This document shows, in pieces, positions 35,763 to 44,507 of a stretch of DNA of 64,000 nucleotides. The position numbers were made by a program, and so were the translations under genes. The notes beneath the pieces were generated by a model. The model was not told the origin of the DNA and did not search any database. It worked only from the letters and a program-made list of their open reading frames with translations. The DNA is taken from positions 248,001 to 312,000 of the forward strand of contig DAOKYU010000003.1 of the NCBI GenBank assembly GCA_035325995.1, given 5' to 3'. The stretch is from Thermodesulfobacteriota bacterium. GTDB taxonomy: Bacteria; Desulfobacterota_D; UBA1144; Nemesobacterales; UBA2774. Within the stretch, counting starts at the first letter, position 1. Every line of letters starts with the position of its first letter.

Positions 35763-36146
35763 TCAGATCGCGGGAGGGGAGCGGATGGGGAGACTGGAAT
35801 AGAACTCTTCCGAATGACGGAATTCGACTGCCGCCGGCAGATAGACCGTAAAGTACTCTCTAACGATAGAGCAGGCCGAGGGCGGAATGAACAGGCTCGT
35901 TCTTTGATTGCAGCAGCTTAAACAAAAGCAGTGCTTCTCGCTGCCTTCTTTGCCGCTGTTTCCGGTAATAAAACCGATGATGGCGGATAAATTATCCGGG
36001 CCCCGGTGCGAGGGGCAGTCCATAACGGAATAAGAGAGGGACTCTGCCTTGGGCGGCGCATACTTCTGCGAGGTGTAAAGCGCCAGATTCAACGACAGTG
36101 CGAGGAACAGGACGGAGCATGCTATAAGATGTGCTTTCCGCCGCAT
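35763..36146 (-). CDS. Small exported Cys/His-rich protein (DUF2946-like)
   Basis: A 127-residue protein with an N-terminal membrane or signal segment (LIACSVLFLALSLNLALY), then MDCPSHRG and a cluster KHCFCLSCCNQ in which four cysteines and a histidine fall within ten residues. Short proteins of this design (DUF2946-like) accompany copper-handling genes. It lies upstream of the Met/His-rich barrel on the same strand, 214 bases apart. No strong ribosome-binding site is seen. Confidence 0.5.
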   Translation of the reverse strand: MRRKAHLIACSVLFLALSLNLALYTSQKYAPPKAESLSYSVMDCPSHRGPDNLSAIIGFITGNSGKEGSEKHCFCLSCCNQRTSLFIPPSACSIVREYFTVYLPAAVEFRHSEEFYSSLPIRSPPAI

Positions 36147-36396
36147 GGCAGAGTATAAATCTAGGTTTTAGACCGCCGTTGTCAAGTCCGGTATGTTCGG
36201 AGCGGTCTATCGAAATTAATGGCAGCTACAACTATCGCTGCTGCGCCCGGGCCCCGGGTCAGGGGCCGGACGCATCGTAGTAGACTAAAATCCGGGGCAC
36301 CGGAGCGCTTTACTCTGAGGTCGCCGACGCCGGGATGAAATTGTCCCGGCCCCCGGGTTCGCCGGGAGGGCCGGAACTTAAGAAGTGCTTCGATTA

Positions 36397-36771
36397 TTAC
36401 CAGAGTCCCTGTATGGCTACTCCATTGTGCGCGGTGACTACCTTACACTTGCCTCCCCACTCGACGAACGCGCCTATGTCGCTCCACTCCACGGGAGCCC
36501 TCTTCCAGTGATCGTCGAGCCCGGCCTGATTCTCGTAAAGCTCGTCGAGGACGAACATCGTATTGCCCGTCGGCTTCGAGGCCGGATCAAACGGATTCTC
36601 GAGCTCGGGCCCTTTTATCACGTTATAGCGCAGCATGGCGAGCTCGCCCGTCTTGTGATGCGTTTCCTCCATCCATTTCGCGTGGCTTGCGAATATCCTC
36701 TCTCCCTCTGCAGCGAGCTCCGGCGGGCAAATGAACACTATTGTGATTTGTACTTTGCCTATCGTAGACAT
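36397..36771 (-). CDS. Small protein, possibly of the dimeric alpha/beta-barrel type
   Basis: A 124-residue protein, start ATG at 36771 behind AAGGAGG (eight-base spacing). It has the pattern of antibiotic-biosynthesis-monooxygenase-like proteins: strand VQITIVFICP, helix ERIFASHAKWMEETHH, strand MLRYNVIKG, then MFVLDELYENQAGLDDHWK. I do not recognise a specific family. It follows the 157-residue gene with a 156-base gap and may be part of the same unit as PPK2. Confidence 0.5.
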   Translation of the reverse strand: MSTIGKVQITIVFICPPELAAEGERIFASHAKWMEETHHKTGELAMLRYNVIKGPELENPFDPASKPTGNTMFVLDELYENQAGLDDHWKRAPVEWSDIGAFVEWGGKCKVVTAHNGVAIQGLW

Positions 36772-36927
36772 ATACACAACCTCCTTTGTGGGATTATTTG
36801 CTTATCTGGCTGTATTCGCGGCGGGAAATGTAATCCGGCTCCCCTGCCGGCATGAACGTTTGTATATACATTACCGGTGAGACGCTTGTCAAGCCGGCGG
36901 ACGGCGTATCGGCCTGATGATAAACCC

Positions 36928-37401
36928 TCAGAGCGTTGTATGGTGCTCTTTCCAATGCTCCTTTGGCGAGCCTATGTCCTTGAGCTTGTCTTGCAGGTTC
37001 TGAAATGTATCTATCTGGGCCTTGCCTATCGGCGCGTCGAATTGATCGCTGTGAAGGATTCTGATACTGATTACGTAATTGTTTCTGTTTGTTCTCAGGT
37101 CGCCGGGAAGGAAGAAGACGACATTATAGTGCCTCCTGATGTCGAACCGTACTCCTTCCGGAGGCTCCGAGGTAAGCCATTTGGCCAGCCGGTTCAGGCA
37201 ATCGAACGCGGCCGCCTTTGCCGATTCGCCCTTCGGAGGACGCCCCTCTGCCTCGGTTCCCACGAGGGCTACTGTCATTCCAACCCTTACGAGGCCCTCT
37301 TCTCCGACGGGCATATCTATGGGCATCGTCGTCCAGAAGATCTTGTGATCCTGGACTATGGATTTCATTTCCTGAGCCTTATTCCCGGCATTGTCGGACA
37401 T
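36928..37401 (-). CDS. Unrecognised 157-residue protein
   Basis: A soluble protein with mixed secondary structure (FWTTMPIDMPVGEEGLVRVGMTVALVG, RFDIRRHYNVVFFLPGDLRTNRNNYVISIRI, quoted in parts). No catalytic motif or membrane segment is evident. It starts 16 bases after the PPK2 stop, so it is very likely in one operon with PPK2. The last residues (KEHWKEHHTTL) are His-rich. Confidence 0.55.
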   Translation of the reverse strand: MSDNAGNKAQEMKSIVQDHKIFWTTMPIDMPVGEEGLVRVGMTVALVGTEAEGRPPKGESAKAAAFDCLNRLAKWLTSEPPEGVRFDIRRHYNVVFFLPGDLRTNRNNYVISIRILHSDQFDAPIGKAQIDTFQNLQDKLKDIGSPKEHWKEHHTTL

Positions 37402-37417
37402 AGCTAGCCTCTCTCTG

Positions 37418-38383
37418 TCAGGTTTTATTCTTTGATTTCTTCCCGTTTTCCTTCTCGTTCAAAAGCGTCTTTCTGGCTTCTTCCAGCTCGTCGAGCTTTT
37501 GCTTGTCCACTTTCGGATAATGGAGGTCCAAAGAGTCCAGGGCGTCTATAATGGCCGCAGCGACGACGAGACGCGTGAACCATTTGTTGTCCGCGGGGAC
37601 GACGTACCACGGGGCCTCTTTCGTAGCGGTGTTCCGGATCATGTCCTCGTATGCTTCCATGTAATCGTCCCAGTATGCGCGCTCCTTTATATCGCTCGCG
37701 GAAAACTTCCAGTTCTTTTCGGGGTTTTCTATTCGCTCGATGAAACGCTTTTCCTGCTCTTCCTTCGACACGTGCAGGAAGAACTTTCTCACGACTATCC
37801 CGTTCCGCGTCAGGTAGCTCTCGAAGTTGCGTATGTCTTCGAAGCGTTCTTTCCAGATATTCTTTGTGACCAGCTTTTGCGGGAGCTTCTGCTTTGCCAG
37901 AAACTCCTGGTGCACACGCACGACCAGCGTCTCCTCGTAATACGAACGGTTGAATATGCCCATGTTGCCGCGGTTCGGCAGACATCTCATCGACCGCCAG
38001 AGATAATCGTGGTCGAGCTCTTCCGCCGAGGGCGCCTTGAACGAATGCACCTGGCAGCCCTGAGGGTTCACGCCCGACATTATATGCTTGATCGTGCCGT
38101 CCTTCCCCGCCGCGTCCATGGCCTGGAGGATTATAAGCACCGACCAGCGGTCCTGGGCGTAGAGCATTTCCTGGAGCTCGGCCAGTAGCTCCACCCCCAT
38201 GGCGAGCACCTCTTTCGCCCGCGGCTTGTCCTCCGACTGTAAATGAAGAGTATCGCCCGGGTCTATGTCCTTCAGCCTGAAGCCCTTGCCCTTCGTAATA
38301 CGGAACGGCTCCGAGAACGGCCGCGCCCTTTTAATGAGATGCTCGATTTTAATTTTGCCGCTGCCTTCAGCCGATAAGATCAT
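37418..38383 (-). CDS. ppk2: Polyphosphate kinase 2-family nucleotide phosphotransferase
   Basis: Transfers phosphate between polyphosphate and nucleotides. The 321-residue protein has the P-loop-like LQAMDAAGKDGTIKHIMSG, the NPQGCQVHSFKAPSAEELDHDYLWR stretch (in part) and the lid/Walker B-like NRSYYEETLVVRVH. The GVNPQG form is that of class II/III PPK2 enzymes that make NDP or NTP from polyphosphate. An in-frame GTG at 38401 is an alternative start; the ATG at 38383 lies six bases behind GAGG. Two small genes of unknown function follow. Confidence 0.88.
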   Translation of the reverse strand: MILSAEGSGKIKIEHLIKRARPFSEPFRITKGKGFRLKDIDPGDTLHLQSEDKPRAKEVLAMGVELLAELQEMLYAQDRWSVLIILQAMDAAGKDGTIKHIMSGVNPQGCQVHSFKAPSAEELDHDYLWRSMRCLPNRGNMGIFNRSYYEETLVVRVHQEFLAKQKLPQKLVTKNIWKERFEDIRNFESYLTRNGIVVRKFFLHVSKEEQEKRFIERIENPEKNWKFSASDIKERAYWDDYMEAYEDMIRNTATKEAPWYVVPADNKWFTRLVVAAAIIDALDSLDLHYPKVDKQKLDELEEARKTLLNEKENGKKSKNKT

Positions 38384-38611
38384 ACGGGGCCTCGCTTGCA
38401 CTTACATATTGCCCCTCCGCCTCCATGACGCTCCAGTTATGCGGGCCGGGCTCCGGATATTCTAAAACAGTCGGGAATTAAAAACAAAGGGGGGGGTGAT
38501 TATTTAAAAGAGAGCCGGGGGAAGTTTCCGGGCGGCCCCGACCCCGGGATGCAATCATGGCTGCGGCGCGTAGGGCGAGCCCCGGGCCCGCGCCGAAAAT
38601 GGGCTTATTCG

Positions 38612-38929
38612 CTAAAACTTCGTCTTGAAATAGAGGAACGGCGGCAATACTATGCTCACCGTCTTCTTATCCGCGCTGGACATGACGAGCGGGAGGTCTT
38701 CTACATTCAATGTATCCGATTCGTAAGTCCGCCCTGTATTCACTCCGTGGGCGAATTCGTTCTTGAAAGCATCGCCCGGCCCTTTTTTCTTCGTGATAAT
38801 ATTCCGGACCGTCCGGGTTTCCGTATCGGCCCTTGCCAAAAGCATGGAGTCCGGCCCCTCACTGCTTTGAGCGAACGAGAACGACGCTGCGGCGAGCATT
38901 ATCACTACTAACGCGATCAATGTTTTCAC
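38612..38929 (-). CDS. Small secreted protein
   Basis: A 105-residue protein starting with GTG at 38929 behind CAGGAGA. The signal peptide is clean (MKTLIALVVIMLAAASFSFAQ). The mature part is hydrophilic (KKKGPGDAFKNEFAHGVNTG, SADKKTVSIVLPPFLYFKTKF). An ATG at 38977 is in frame but would put the signal peptide at residue 17. No family is recognised. Confidence 0.55.
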   Translation of the reverse strand: MKTLIALVVIMLAAASFSFAQSSEGPDSMLLARADTETRTVRNIITKKKGPGDAFKNEFAHGVNTGRTYESDTLNVEDLPLVMSSADKKTVSIVLPPFLYFKTKF

Positions 38930-39170
38930 TCTTATCTCCTGCTGAATTAGACACACGAACAGCCCGTTTGGATGCACGCATTTGTATTAATCGTTCAATT
39001 AATAAAAAAGTGAAGGAGGCGGAGGGAGTTGCGCGCTGCGAACCTTAAACCCTCGGCCCCGAATCTCGGAAGTCTTTCCGCCGTCCGAAGCCTTGATTGC
39101 GGGACAAGACTGCAGGCCGTCGGTATTGATTAGTGCCCGTCGGCTTATAGATGTATAATTGTGGGCGTCC

Positions 39171-40148
39171 ATGTGCACGCGCATCCTTTGGAACAACAAT
39201 AAACTCGCGGTCGTCGTAGGCCGTACGATGGATTGGCCGGAATCGACGGAGCCCGTGCTGACGGTTTTCCCCCGGGGGATGGAGCGCGACGGCGGCCTGG
39301 TCGGGCCGGAAAGCGTCGTCTCCCAGAACCCCGCACGCTGGACGTCCGGATACGGGAGCCTCGTCACGACGGTTTACGGAATCGGCACGGCGGACGGCGT
39401 CAACGAGAAAGGGCTCGCGATCCACATGCTCTACCTGACAGCGACGGATTACGGTCCCCGCGATATCACCAAACCGGGCGTGCATGCGGGTCTCTGGGGC
39501 CAGTACTTCCTCGATAACGCCGCGACTGTGGCCGAGGCGGTCGAGCTGATGAAGGATATCCAGCCCATCATGGTTACGGCGCGCGGCGTGAAATCGACGG
39601 TCCACCTCGCCATCGAGGACGCGACCGGCGATTCGGCCATCGTCGAATACATCGGGGGGAAGCCGGTGGTGCATCACGGCCGTGAATATCGGCTGTTGAC
39701 GAACGATCCCGCTTACGACGAGCAGCTCGAGAACCTCGCCCGCTACGACTTTGCCAACTCGACGCGGCAGACGCCGCTTCCCGGCAACGTCGATCCTGTG
39801 CAGCGCTTCATCCGCGCGTCTTATTTCCTCCAGAAGCTCCCCGAGCCCAAAACCGAGCGCGAGGCCATAGCGAGCATACTCTCCATCGCCCGCAACGCCT
39901 CTGTTCCCTTCGGAGCTCCGAACAACGCGCCGGGCACGCTTTACAACACCGAGTACCGGACGGCCGTCGACCTCACGAACCTCCGCTACTTCTTCGAGCT
40001 TACGACCGCGCCCAACTTGATATGGGTGGAGCTCTCGGGGCTGGATTTTAACCCCGGCGCGCCGGTAATGCTCCTCGATCCCGACAACATCTACCTCACC
40101 GGCGACGTCACGGACAAATTCCACAAAGCCGACAAGGCCCCGTTCTGA
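39171..40148 (+). CDS. Choloylglycine/penicillin V acylase-type Ntn hydrolase
   Basis: Linear amide C-N hydrolase, 325 residues. Ntn hydrolases need the nucleophilic Cys right after the initiator Met, which sets the ATG at 39171 (MCTRILW) over the TTG at 39159. GRTMDWPE carries the expected Asp at about residue 18, and NEKGLAIHMLYL and the Arg/Asn stretches later fit the family. Substrates include bile-salt conjugates, penicillin V and N-acyl homoserine lactones; none can be assigned. No signal peptide is seen. Confidence 0.85.
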   Translation: MCTRILWNNNKLAVVVGRTMDWPESTEPVLTVFPRGMERDGGLVGPESVVSQNPARWTSGYGSLVTTVYGIGTADGVNEKGLAIHMLYLTATDYGPRDITKPGVHAGLWGQYFLDNAATVAEAVELMKDIQPIMVTARGVKSTVHLAIEDATGDSAIVEYIGGKPVVHHGREYRLLTNDPAYDEQLENLARYDFANSTRQTPLPGNVDPVQRFIRASYFLQKLPEPKTEREAIASILSIARNASVPFGAPNNAPGTLYNTEYRTAVDLTNLRYFFELTTAPNLIWVELSGLDFNPGAPVMLLDPDNIYLTGDVTDKFHKADKAPF

Positions 40149-40227
40149 GCTCATATCTGCCAAGGTTTACCGGAAGCCGTTACGAGCTATAAGTGTGGCG
40201 AGCAATGCAGCACCCGGGTGCCGTACG

Positions 40228-41334
40228 CTAGTAGAAGATCATCGCTACGCCGAATATGATGAAAAGCAGCGCGAAATATCCCAGCGGAAATATCCATCGG
40301 CAAGCGCGGTCGATGCGGTCTCCGAGCTCGTACTTTCCCTGCTTGTCGAACCCGCCCACCACGAGGTTGACCACGACGGTCGCGCACATGGTCATGAAGC
40401 TCACGTTCAGAAACCCGTGCATCAGCGTGACGTACGAGATGTGAGGTAGCTGGTCGCTCGTCACGAGAATATAGGCGACGCCGGTCAGAATACCTATGAA
40501 CGAAACGTTAATCCTGTCGCCCAGCGACGAGCGGTCCATCCAGAACACGGTAAAAGACAGAAAGACGATGACTACGAGCGGGAAGACGACCAGTCTCATT
40601 ACGAAGAAGGGCACGCGCTGGACGTCCACGCTCACGACGAACGTCGACGAAACCCCCAGGCTGCCCGCGTAGGCTGCGGGGCGCTCCTGGACGGATTCGC
40701 TGAGCCCGGTGACGGTCCATTGGGGCACCCGGGTTTCTCCGGCCGAGGGCCCGGTCCCGCCCGCCGGCACCTGCATCTGTACCTCGTCCCTGTCGTAACC
40801 GAGCACCGTAAAGACAGCCCTCAGCCGATGCTTGTCGAATGGATACCGGCTCATATTGAATTCCATCTCCGCGACGGCGTCCAGGGTCTGGACGAGTATC
40901 GACGTTCCGTCGGGCTCCACGCGCAGAATTACGCTGTCCATATCGAACATCCCCGCTTCGTTTACGAGGACCACCTGCGGATACCATCCGGTCGCAAGCT
41001 CGTTGAACTGGTAAGCGCCCTGGAAGATTTTCTCGTCCACTCCCTCGACGGCCGGATCGAAAGCCATGCGCGGATCCTTCCACTTTAGCGTCAGCACGCC
41101 CGTGAACTCGAACGTTTCCGCCCCGTCGTTTATCTCGTTGATGTCGTAAAAATCGAAGTGGGCTTCCACCACGAGGGGGCCTTCCTGCTCCGGCAGCCCG
41201 AGCAGGAATGGCTCGGCCGTTCCCTCCTGGGAAGATTGATTCTGAGAGCCGGCCGGGGGGGCCGCGGCTGCCATCCGCGTGCAGCAAAGCAGCGCTGCCG
41301 CCAGCGCCAGGACTATAATAGCGAGCTTGCTCAT
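40228..41334 (-). CDS. Pentameric ligand-gated ion channel (Cys-loop superfamily)
   Basis: A 368-residue bacterial relative of nicotinic and GABA receptors. A signal peptide (about 1-25) precedes an extracellular beta-sandwich (VEAHFDFYDINEINDGAETFEFTG in part, LKWKDPRM, WYPQVVLVN). RYPFDKHRL at about 163-171 is the FPFD-type motif of the Cys-loop position, without the cysteines, as in prokaryotic channels. Four membrane helices follow at about 241-266, 274-292, 300-325 and 346-367; helix 2 begins after LGDRINVSFIG. GGGAGGGA precedes the ATG at 41334. The ligand is unknown. Confidence 0.9.
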   Translation of the reverse strand: MSKLAIIVLALAAALLCCTRMAAAAPPAGSQNQSSQEGTAEPFLLGLPEQEGPLVVEAHFDFYDINEINDGAETFEFTGVLTLKWKDPRMAFDPAVEGVDEKIFQGAYQFNELATGWYPQVVLVNEAGMFDMDSVILRVEPDGTSILVQTLDAVAEMEFNMSRYPFDKHRLRAVFTVLGYDRDEVQMQVPAGGTGPSAGETRVPQWTVTGLSESVQERPAAYAGSLGVSSTFVVSVDVQRVPFFVMRLVVFPLVVIVFLSFTVFWMDRSSLGDRINVSFIGILTGVAYILVTSDQLPHISYVTLMHGFLNVSFMTMCATVVVNLVVGGFDKQGKYELGDRIDRACRWIFPLGYFALLFIIFGVAMIFY

Positions 41335-41518
41335 TCCCTCCCGTCTCCCTGCCGGCCGGTGCGGCCGGCTATTAATTATGCGGCTAAAAGTGAGCTTTGG
41401 TACCACATGCCGATAAATTACGGAATGCTCCGTGGCTTATTAGGGCAACGGGCCCGGCATGTAGCGTGCCCCCGAGAAGCCCGATAGGTCTAACCGACTT
41501 TAAAAAATGAATAAACGT

Positions 41519-41545
41519 GGAGGACGGTGAGGGATTCGAACCTGC
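41519..41545 (-). other. tRNA 3'-end-like fragment
   Basis: The minus strand reads GGTTCGAATCCCTCACCGTCCTCC, which is the T-loop to acceptor part of a tRNA (tRNA-Ser-like by the GTCCTCC end). No matching 5' half is present. It may be the scar of an older integration at another tRNA gene. It lies in the 815-base stretch 41335-42149, which otherwise holds only one doubtful small frame and the 42008 repeat. Confidence 0.4.
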
Positions 41546-41625
41546 ACCTCTCCCCCATTGTCAAGCGAGGTTTAAGCTGGAATCATGGAAGCAGCGCTTC
41601 CCGGCTATCCCGGCGAAAGGCCGTT

Positions 41626-41796
41626 TTAAAAATCCGGTTTCACCCCCGGCTTACCGTCATGGACGGAGCTGACTCTTTTCCATGTCCTGTTCCCGGTATA
41701 CCTCAGATAATCTCTTCCCTCGGGAGTTTTTGAGCTTCTAACCTTTCTCCACTTTCTATTGCCTACGTACGTGAGAAAAGCTTTTTTTCTCCTCAT
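41626..41796 (-). CDS. Doubtful 56-residue basic ORF
   Basis: An ATG at 41796 with GGTGAG five bases ahead. The product contains two similar blocks, LTYVGNRKWRKVRSSKTPEG and LRYTGNRTWKRVSS, and has a strong positive charge. No family is recognised. It lies in junk-like sequence between the ion-channel gene and the islands, so it may be a decayed remnant. Confidence 0.3.
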   Translation of the reverse strand: MRRKKAFLTYVGNRKWRKVRSSKTPEGRDYLRYTGNRTWKRVSSVHDGKPGVKPDF

Positions 41797-42007
41797 TGTT
41801 CTCACCCTGATAAAAAGTATAAAACATTCTCCCCGCATCCACATCCCTTTTTAGCAGGCCTGGTGTGTAATACTTACTCTGTTCCCGGGTCCGAACAGGC
41901 ATACATAAAAACTTCATAGAGTAATTGGATGAAAAGGAGGGGGTACTGCGGACCATAGAAATCGGCCTCTGGAATATGACGGATTTGGCGATTCTTAACG
42001 AGAATGT

Positions 42008-42034
42008 ATGGCGGGCGATGGGGGATTCGAACCC
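42008..42034 (-). repeat. Attachment-site copy 1 (27 bp of the tRNA-Arg 3' end)
   Basis: 27 bases identical to the 3' end of the intact tRNA-Arg at 52947-52973, running from the T-arm to the CCA end. After this the sequence diverges. It marks the left edge of the left island. Confidence 0.8.
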
Positions 42035-42149
42035 TCCGACTTTATTGTCCCCTCGCAGCCCCCTCAAATCATGATTTAAATGACAATTGTGAGATAAGCA
42101 TATAAAATATATATATTTTATAATCTAGCTTATAATTTTTCTTTGTGCT

Positions 42150-43400
42150 ATGGATAAAAAAACAATTGGTGCATGGATAATACACCATAACCAAAAACTA
42201 AAAGGCGTTGCTTTGTCTACAGAGGATTATGATCAAATAACATTTGCTGGGAAATGCGGCACTTTGTTAAATGTTTTGGCTCAATCTGAAGAGATTGATA
42301 TCGATAATCCTAGATTATCAACTCTTGCAAGTGCAAATGGTATATCGCCCAAATTAGAACTTCGAGCTATACTCAGCGAATTAGAGAATCAAAGACTTAT
42401 AGACCAATCTGAATCAGGAATATCGATCTTAGGTTTAACAACTGCACAGACCTTAGAACACATAGCAAATATTTTTGAACAATCCTCTCCTTCAAAATTA
42501 GAAGAAGCATCTATAGTTTTAGCTGAAAAAGTTTCAGAAATACCAATTGAGACCGGAGACGCTATAGAATATTTGTCCGATGAATTTGGTGTTGGAATAA
42601 AACGAACCAAAGAAATCGTAGCTAATTATGAGCAAATAGGATTTATAGATTCCGAGGAAATCAGTGACAAGAAAATCCTATTTAATGGTAACCTCTTCCG
42701 GGGTGAAGATATAAGAAAAGTTCAAGCTGTGTTAAGTTCTTTGAGTTCAGGAGATGTTTCTAAGTTCGAGGAATACTCTGAGGAAATTGCTAGACATGGA
42801 TGTATTGCTGAATCTCGTGCACAAAGCATTTTAGGTAAAGAGCTTTACTCAAAACTTTGTTCAATTGGGCTGATTGATAAAAATACAATTGGTAACGAAA
42901 GAGGAACTTTTTCTTTTGTGACAAGGCCAGGCGCCTTTTGCAAATTCACTAATACTGCAGCTGATGATGCTTTTGATTTAGCAAAAGCTTTTGTAACGTC
43001 CTTAACCTTCGGAATCCATAATAGTCCGGGTAACCGTGGACGAATTAGAATGATTGAAGAGTTAATTAGAGCATTAATTGATGGACGTTGGATAGGCCCT
43101 GCAACCGCTATAGGACATGATTATAAGGTTCTTGAGATTAGGGGTGTGGTGGAAGTGAAAAAGGTAGAGAAAAATTTGTTTAAAATGAGACTTCTAAAAA
43201 AAGATGTTGGTCAACTTGCTTTAAAAGTCATTACAGAAGGTGAAGCAAGTACAGAGTCATTATTGCTACCTTCTATTTCTGCTATGCATTACACTGGTCC
43301 TGAAAGCAATAGATCAGTATTACGTAGAAGTCAGCCGAAGCCAATGAAAGAAGCGATAGCAGAACTTGTTGATAGTTTGAGAATGGGTGGAATAAAATAG
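42150..43400 (+). CDS. Unknown AT-rich island protein, probably multi-winged-helix
   Basis: A 416-residue protein with no family I recognise. Several stretches look like winged-helix units: LSTLASANGISPKLELRAIL then LENQRLID (about 55-92), AIEYLSDEFGVGIKRTKEIV then YEQIGFID (about 132-165), and AESRAQSILGKELYSKLCSIG then LIDK (about 222-250). The C-terminal third has MIEELIRALIDGRWIGPATAIGH and a beta-rich part. No enzyme motif is seen. Base composition is much more AT-rich than the core genome. Its TAG overlaps the next start by one base (TAGTG), so the two are translated together. A regulatory or sensor role for the partner nuclease is inference. Confidence 0.6.
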   Translation: MDKKTIGAWIIHHNQKLKGVALSTEDYDQITFAGKCGTLLNVLAQSEEIDIDNPRLSTLASANGISPKLELRAILSELENQRLIDQSESGISILGLTTAQTLEHIANIFEQSSPSKLEEASIVLAEKVSEIPIETGDAIEYLSDEFGVGIKRTKEIVANYEQIGFIDSEEISDKKILFNGNLFRGEDIRKVQAVLSSLSSGDVSKFEEYSEEIARHGCIAESRAQSILGKELYSKLCSIGLIDKNTIGNERGTFSFVTRPGAFCKFTNTAADDAFDLAKAFVTSLTFGIHNSPGNRGRIRMIEELIRALIDGRWIGPATAIGHDYKVLEIRGVVEVKKVEKNLFKMRLLKKDVGQLALKVITEGEASTESLLLPSISAMHYTGPESNRSVLRRSQPKPMKEAIAELVDSLRMGGIK

Positions 43401-44437
43401 TGGAAATTCAACGAACAACACAAAAGGGTCAAGCAGCTGAAGAAGCTGTAAGGAATTATTTTATTTCGCAAGGATACTTTGTCGTTCGTGGCATCCCATT
43501 TATTTATAAAGGTTTTGACGTTACCGATATAGATCTTTGGTTGTATAAAAAATCCTCCTCAATAACACGAGAAAGGTCGTGTGTAGATATTAAAAGAAGA
43601 GCGACCCCAAAAGCCATGGAACGTATGTTGTGGACAATAGGTTTAAAAGAAGTTTTAGACTTAAATTATGCTATTGTAGTAACTTCTGATAATAGGGACG
43701 AGACTAGAGAATTTGGCATTGCTAATGGCGTTACAGTGTTACAAGGCAATTTCCTTAAAAGAGCTATTGATGATTTTTTGAAATCAAATATTAGAATTAC
43801 GGAGGATGAACTATTTTCTGGCCTTAATGTACCTCCTGTCATAAATAGTCGTATCACTTGGGCAAGATTCTTTAAATCTCGCAAGTCAATACTAGTCAGT
43901 CAGCTTTCTTTTAATTCTTGCAATCGGCTTTTAAAGGATATTTCCATATTACTTGAGGAGTATTTGGTCTCAAACAAAAAACCTGAGGCATCTATCCGCC
44001 TTCTTTATATACATATTGCTTATTTTCTGATAAATACGGATTATCGTTTAAGTTTTATTGCCCATTATGATACGACTACTTTAAAGAAAATTCTAAACGA
44101 GGGTTTTAGGTATGGTGAGTCAGGACTACAAAGGACACAGGAAATTGTAGATATAGCTACAAAGTTGTTAGTTAATTCTGGCCATGGAGATCTTTTTTCT
44201 AAAGAGATGTTTAAAGAGGAAGTCAATAAACAGTTTTCTAACCATAGCGTTGAAATACTTGCAGAGTATTTTGCAAAGCCTGAAATAGTTAATAAGCTCT
44301 TTGATCAAGCTATACACTTTGAACATTATGCATATAGAAGGGATATTATTTTACCTTCTAATTTGCCAACAGAATTGAAAGCAACTTTAGGTCTATTCTG
44401 TGATTATTTGAAAATTGACAGGCGAGAAATAATATGA
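43400..44437 (+). CDS. PD-(D/E)XK nuclease-like protein, partner of the preceding gene
   Basis: A 345-residue protein from a GTG that overlaps the upstream stop. The N-terminal ~130 residues fit a restriction-endonuclease (Mrr/PD-(D/E)XK) fold: helix with Glu14 (GQAAEEAVRNYFISQGYFVV), Asp43/Asp45 in FDVTDIDLWLY, and Asp63-Ile-Lys65 in RSCVDIKRR, followed by LKEVLDLNYAIVVTSD and GVTVLQGNFLKRAI. The rest (about 150-345) is helical and unrecognised. Nuclease activity and a DNA target are predicted from these residues only. AT-rich composition and island position suggest a horizontally acquired defence cassette. Confidence 0.6.
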   Translation: MEIQRTTQKGQAAEEAVRNYFISQGYFVVRGIPFIYKGFDVTDIDLWLYKKSSSITRERSCVDIKRRATPKAMERMLWTIGLKEVLDLNYAIVVTSDNRDETREFGIANGVTVLQGNFLKRAIDDFLKSNIRITEDELFSGLNVPPVINSRITWARFFKSRKSILVSQLSFNSCNRLLKDISILLEEYLVSNKKPEASIRLLYIHIAYFLINTDYRLSFIAHYDTTTLKKILNEGFRYGESGLQRTQEIVDIATKLLVNSGHGDLFSKEMFKEEVNKQFSNHSVEILAEYFAKPEIVNKLFDQAIHFEHYAYRRDIILPSNLPTELKATLGLFCDYLKIDRREII

Positions 44438-44507
44438 AACTAAGGATTCGAATTCAGCATGTCCTCTTCCTGTATGATTTGAGACTATTTGTATATACTT
44501 AAAGGCC

